This document shows, piece after piece, positions 7,501 to 9,812 of a stretch of 9,812 bases of DNA; the first letter of the stretch is position 1; the number at the start of each line of letters is the position of its first letter. The notes beneath the pieces were generated by a model. The model saw nothing but the letters and a program-made list of their open reading frames with translations, ran no database searches and was not told the origin of the DNA. The DNA is taken from positions 1 through 9,812 of the forward strand of contig DHSP01000016.1 of assembly GCA_002408485.1 (NCBI GenBank). Reading direction: 5' to 3'. This DNA comes from Proteiniphilum sp. UBA5283 (GTDB taxonomy: Bacteria > Bacteroidota > Bacteroidia > Bacteroidales > Dysgonomonadaceae). A program made the translations under genes and the position numbers.

Positions 7501-8667
7501 TCACACAAAGATTTTATAATATCTATTTGTGATACCGGGATTGGCATTGCACCTGAAAATCGGGAAAAAATATTCGAACGTTTTTGGCAGGTCTATAACG
7601 ATAATCCAATGTTGGTTAGAGGCACAGGCATTGGTCTATCGTTAGCAAAAGATTTTGTAGAAGCTCATCACGGCAATATTAAAATAGAAAGCGAATTAGG
7701 CAAAGGTAGCTGTTTCACTGTAACTCTACCGGTAGATAACACATGCTTTACAGACCAACCCATTTCCACGCATGATAATTCTCAAATTAAAAAAGCCGAA
7801 AGAGTGGCGTATTATGTTGAAATTGAGAATGAAATTAGTGTTCAAGAAACAGAAGAACAAAAAGAGACCAAAGAACAACCGATTGTATTTATACTCGCTG
7901 AAAATAAAGAAACACTCAACTTTTTTTACGTTACGTTAAGTAAAGAGTTTCGTGTATATTTGTTTGAAACCGAAGACAAAATATGTAATAAAATCAAAGA
8001 TCAAGTACCTGACCTAATCATCTCTGAAATTTTATTTCAGGGACAACAGACAGGCTTGGATTTTTGCAGGAGAATAAAAGCTGATATCAAAACAAGTCAT
8101 ATTCCTTATATTCTTTTAGCAGAAAACTCAAATGAAGATGAAAAACTTATTGCTTATAAAGCTGGCGCTGATGCATATATCGAGAAACCAATAGATATTA
8201 GTCTACTTTTGGTGAGAATTAATCATATATTGAAAATGCGTAATGATTTTATGGAAAAAACCCACAGAAATATCATTACAAATCCGCAAAATGTTAGCGC
8301 AATTTCACAAGATACAAAATTTCTACAGGACGTTATGGCTGTGATTGAAGAAAATATGGATGATGAACATTTTATGTTGGATGATTTCGCTTCCAGCATG
8401 AAGATGAGTCGTTCCAAATTAAATAGTAAAATGATAATGCTCACGCAACAAACTCCTATTGAATTCGTTCGCAAAGTAAGACTTAAAAGGGCTGCACAAC
8501 TGCTTAAGTTGAATGCTTATTCTATAAGCGAGGTTAGCTACATGGTTGGAATTTCAGATCCCCGCTATTTTAGTACAATATTCAAAAAGCAGTATGGAGT
8601 CAGCCCTCTGCAGTATACTCGACAGAAAACAAACTCCAGTAATATGGAAAATGATCAGGATTCTTGA
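4567..8667 (+). CDS. Hybrid two-component system (HTCS) regulator with one-chain sensor, kinase, receiver and AraC domain; atypical phosphotransfer residues
   Basis: A 1,366-residue inner-membrane regulator of PUL genes. An in-frame TGA at 4558-4560 and the signal peptide (about 1-22, ending LSA-E) fix the start. Residues about 40-690 hold some 13 Reg_prop repeats such as GFLWLGTEYGLARFDG, GNIWIATDQG and GNMWIGTRSGLYRF, which by family knowledge form two propellers binding glycan in the periplasm. A Y_Y_Y domain (about 705-788) precedes one membrane helix (795-815). The kinase has His840 in LLHSFKGPLTL, N-box NLLSNAFKFT (955-964), DTGIGI (989-994), FERFW and GTGIGLSL (1019-1026). After an E/K-rich linker comes a receiver (about 1105-1222) and an AraC-type helix-turn-helix domain (about 1250-1355, with ISDPRYFSTIFKKQYGVSP). 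Oddities: Ser841 replaces the usual Glu after the His, Glu1154 replaces the phospho-accepting Asp, Ala1185 replaces the switch Thr, and the acidic pair is Ala1111-Glu1112. Lys1207 is kept. It is divergent from the enzyme genes and presumably activates them. Confidence 0.96.
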   Translation: MRHFIRHSIILPLFFFCSHLSAEENNLFFEKEEALNSLLNYSITSITQDDTGFLWLGTEYGLARFDGYTYLSFYANEESDLSLPGNNIKRIIKTQNGNIWIATDQGIAYMELPDGKVVKPDYCLQFSHLQVNTISEDTEGNLWLGTNDGVKVINPELEMATSILLPLNEDQHSFNVNFIDIDNAGNIWIGSNFGYCAIKKISPTQLFRSQIVDIKVWKAKNRLGFFSIDPFNKLWINSDSRNYVYHITDDRQLTNKTKIDPDIDGKSFIMLSDNRYLIGSRWHGIIELIDNGKNRFVANSQWWMNSKSSTDLSNNINVIFEDRAGNIWAGTKYGLYVHRKSAVTPFHNIKANEQGSYMLSHNAISSIIQTDDDFLWIGTSNGLNQLKLEDGKIPANPSFNYYCPTHMQAEISTPDIAIQCIEEDINNQLWVGTKQGVLLFDPLNKTFKRKDNMEQFFSQNNISLTKTIYRDMQNNIWMGFTYGGLVVYSAAKDECIQIEKFAKNDVWSIAKDQVGNMWIGTRSGLYRFNSNMLLSQISSNTKEYKHKTDDQLSIPANWITAIHIASNGDIWVGTSEGLCKYSPTGDNFDRIDLSENNHPPYISSIVEDLAGRIWISTTGGLFRYEKNNIQYFELAGGNFSSINYTFGHLLTEKGDILFGGISGLTYFNPDEIVPDSTKQSVYFSQLLFPNRNSANRNIDINELSKITLTHSEKQFSVWFSTLNYASTANTKYSYRIQELSNEWIYLDKVNNVSFSNLPKGKYTLEIRSTATSGFWMPQARKLKIVVLPPWWKTSWAYIAYFIIFILLLYLIFQWLRTKEHLQRINELNIYKLTFYTNLLHSFKGPLTLMQAPLNNLIKNHTKMNSSEVEEMLGFLQRNSKRLSHTLMQLLEFRKIDRGKLILHLTNNDIIALLQDIYQSFSELAESKEINFSFTTSIKSQLLTFDFEKIEIVMFNLLSNAFKFTEKGGDVHLSAEVSSSHKDFIISICDTGIGIAPENREKIFERFWQVYNDNPMLVRGTGIGLSLAKDFVEAHHGNIKIESELGKGSCFTVTLPVDNTCFTDQPISTHDNSQIKKAERVAYYVEIENEISVQETEEQKETKEQPIVFILAENKETLNFFYVTLSKEFRVYLFETEDKICNKIKDQVPDLIISEILFQGQQTGLDFCRRIKADIKTSHIPYILLAENSNEDEKLIAYKAGADAYIEKPIDISLLLVRINHILKMRNDFMEKTHRNIITNPQNVSAISQDTKFLQDVMAVIEENMDDEHFMLDDFASSMKMSRSKLNSKMIMLTQQTPIEFVRKVRLKRAAQLLKLNAYSISEVSYMVGISDPRYFSTIFKKQYGVSPLQYTRQKTNSSNMENDQDS

Positions 8668-8709
8668 TCTTCCAAAAATACAAAAAACGATTCCTGTTAA
8701 AAAAAACAC

Positions 8710-8744
8710 AAAAAAAGCCATCTCATGATGAAATGGCTTTTTTT
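8710..8744. terminator. Bidirectional intrinsic terminator between HTCS and mdh
   Basis: AAAAAAAGCCAT (8710-8721) pairs perfectly with ATGGCTTTTTTT (8733-8744), a 12-bp stem around an 11-nt loop (8722-8732). The A run on one side and T run on the other let it work in both directions. It sits 42 bp after the HTCS stop and 17 bp after the mdh stop, just where two convergent genes need one. Confidence 0.88.
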
Positions 8745-8761
8745 GAAATTAGCATCGTATG

Positions 8762-9760
8762 TTACAGGTTGGGGTTCACGCTGCTCCACTGATCTACTGC
8801 CGGGATAATTCCCATGGCGATCACTTCGTCGCGCAGCTTCACCAGGTGTCCGTAGCTCTGCTTGAGTTCTGCAATCTCGGCATCGGTGCCTTTCACTTCT
8901 CCGAAGGATACGCCGTTTTTGTCCAACGTGGTTTCCATCGCCATCATGATGTGCCCGAAGTCGGGGGTATTCACATAGCAACCCGAAGGCCAGCGGAAGG
9001 CGTCGCCGCCCATGGTGGCCCGGATCATCTCCACGGAGGTGTATGCAGGGCTCTGGAACGAAGAACGGCCACGCAGCTTGATGATGTTGGCTCCTCCCTT
9101 GGTCACGCGCACTTTCAGATCGGCCCATGCCTCGCTGGTCAGCTTGTCGGTTCCGATCAGGTCGGTCAACGGCGTACCATCTACCTTCGCCGTAGAGGCG
9201 AAAACAGCCATCTGCTCGCCATGTCCGCCATAAGTACGGGCACCGGTCACCTTGCCCTGATCCACACCGAAATGCTTTGCCAGCTCGCTTTGCAGACGGG
9301 TGCTGTCGAGCGCCGCCAGCGTGGTCACCTGCGAAGGCTTCAGCCCTGAATAAATCAGCGCCACCAATCCGGTAATGTCGGCCGGGTTGAAGATGATGGT
9401 CAGATGCTGCAGGTCGGGGCAGTACGATCTGATATCCTTGCCAAGCTGTGCGGCAATCTCGGCATTGCCCTTCAGCAGATCCTCGCGGGTCATACCATCC
9501 TTGCGGGGTGCACCACCTGATGAGATCATGTACTTTGTGCCGGTGAAGGCCTCTTTCACGTCAGTAGAAAAGGTGAAGTTCACGCCTTCAAAACCGCAGT
9601 GACGCATCTCTTCCACCACACCTTCCAGACCCTGGGCAAACGGGTCGTAAAGACAGATATTGGGGGTTAAACGCATCATGGCAGCTGTCTGTGCCATGTT
9701 GGAACCGATCATACCGGCAGCTCCTACAATTGTTAATTTGTCGTTCGTTAAAAAACTCAT
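8762..9760 (-). CDS. mdh: NAD-dependent malate dehydrogenase
   Basis: A 332-residue cytosolic enzyme that interconverts malate and oxaloacetate using NAD(H); in Bacteroidota it serves the reductive branch from oxaloacetate to fumarate and succinate. The N-terminal Rossmann fold shows the dinucleotide loop GAAGMIGSN (13-21) and Asp39 at the end of the second strand (CLYDP), as expected for NAD rather than NADP. Substrate-binding and catalytic residues are visible: Arg86 in APRKDGMTR (the malate-selecting Arg in place of the lactate dehydrogenase Gln), Arg92, Asn125 in NPAD, Arg155 in LDSTRLQSEL, and the catalytic His180 in GGHGEQM. The length is complete. The ATG at 9760 starts MSFLTNDKLTIVGAAG, directly leading into the first beta-strand, so the start is reliable. 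The gene is clearly richer in GC than the PUL genes, fitting a well-expressed core gene. It converges on the HTCS gene and is probably not functionally linked to it. Only 52 bp of its upstream region is in the window and no promoter match is seen there. Confidence 0.96.
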   Translation of the reverse strand: MSFLTNDKLTIVGAAGMIGSNMAQTAAMMRLTPNICLYDPFAQGLEGVVEEMRHCGFEGVNFTFSTDVKEAFTGTKYMISSGGAPRKDGMTREDLLKGNAEIAAQLGKDIRSYCPDLQHLTIIFNPADITGLVALIYSGLKPSQVTTLAALDSTRLQSELAKHFGVDQGKVTGARTYGGHGEQMAVFASTAKVDGTPLTDLIGTDKLTSEAWADLKVRVTKGGANIIKLRGRSSFQSPAYTSVEMIRATMGGDAFRWPSGCYVNTPDFGHIMMAMETTLDKNGVSFGEVKGTDAEIAELKQSYGHLVKLRDEVIAMGIIPAVDQWSSVNPNL

Positions 9761-9812
9761 AATTTGTTGTATTTGTATATTGATGAATCTTCTTTCACAG
9801 GTGATTTTTTCG

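Noticed and set aside
8697..9128. Minus-strand frame of 143 codons overlapping the mdh 3' end
   Set aside because: It is in a different frame from mdh, rich in Arg and His typical of an off-frame reading, and runs across the terminator hairpin.
8759..9349. Long plus-strand open frame of 196 codons opposite mdh
   Set aside because: It lies wholly antisense to a clear malate dehydrogenase; GC-rich coding DNA often leaves such frames open, and its translation resembles no known domain.
1..9812. tRNA, rRNA, CRISPR array, insertion sequence
   Set aside because: No cloverleaf-like segments, spaced repeats, transposase motifs or terminal inverted repeats were seen on either strand.

Overview
The window looks like part of a Bacteroidota genome, most likely order Bacteroidales. 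The evidence is a SusC/RagA-type TonB-dependent receptor, a hybrid two-component system (HTCS) regulator, promoter elements of the TAnnTTTG type, no Shine-Dalgarno sequences at the starts, and a malate dehydrogenase of the form found in this group. No genus can be named from the sequence alone.

Positions 1 to about 8,670 form one end of a polysaccharide utilization locus (PUL). Three genes run leftward: a secreted beta-propeller protein with calcium-type DxDxDG loops (2866-4293), a secreted GH105-like unsaturated uronyl hydrolase with an extra N-terminal beta-sandwich (1085-2863), and a SusC-like outer-membrane importer cut by the window edge (1-737). The two enzyme genes are 2 bp apart. A 347-bp gap holding a candidate promoter separates them from susC. 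A partner SusD gene is expected to the left of the window. Divergent from these is a 1,366-residue HTCS gene (4567-8667), which carries periplasmic sensor, histidine kinase, receiver and AraC-type DNA-binding parts in one chain. The likely logic is that glycan fragments are sensed in the periplasm by the HTCS, which activates the leftward genes. The propeller protein, if it is a lyase, would make 4,5-unsaturated uronyl ends; the GH105-like enzyme would remove them; and SusC would import oligosaccharides. A uronate-rhamnose polymer (rhamnogalacturonan I, ulvan or a similar glycan) fits best, but this is inference.

A perfect 12-bp-stem hairpin flanked by A and T runs (8710-8744) separates the HTCS gene from a convergent, much more GC-rich malate dehydrogenase gene (8762-9760). 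This marks the border between the accessory PUL and core metabolism.

The most unusual content is in the HTCS. Its receiver has Glu where the phospho-accepting Asp should be, Ala at the switch Thr, and only one acid in the acidic pair. The kinase H-box keeps its His but has lost the Glu that follows it. The AraC domain and the ATP-binding motifs look intact, which suggests a regulator that may work with little or no phosphotransfer.
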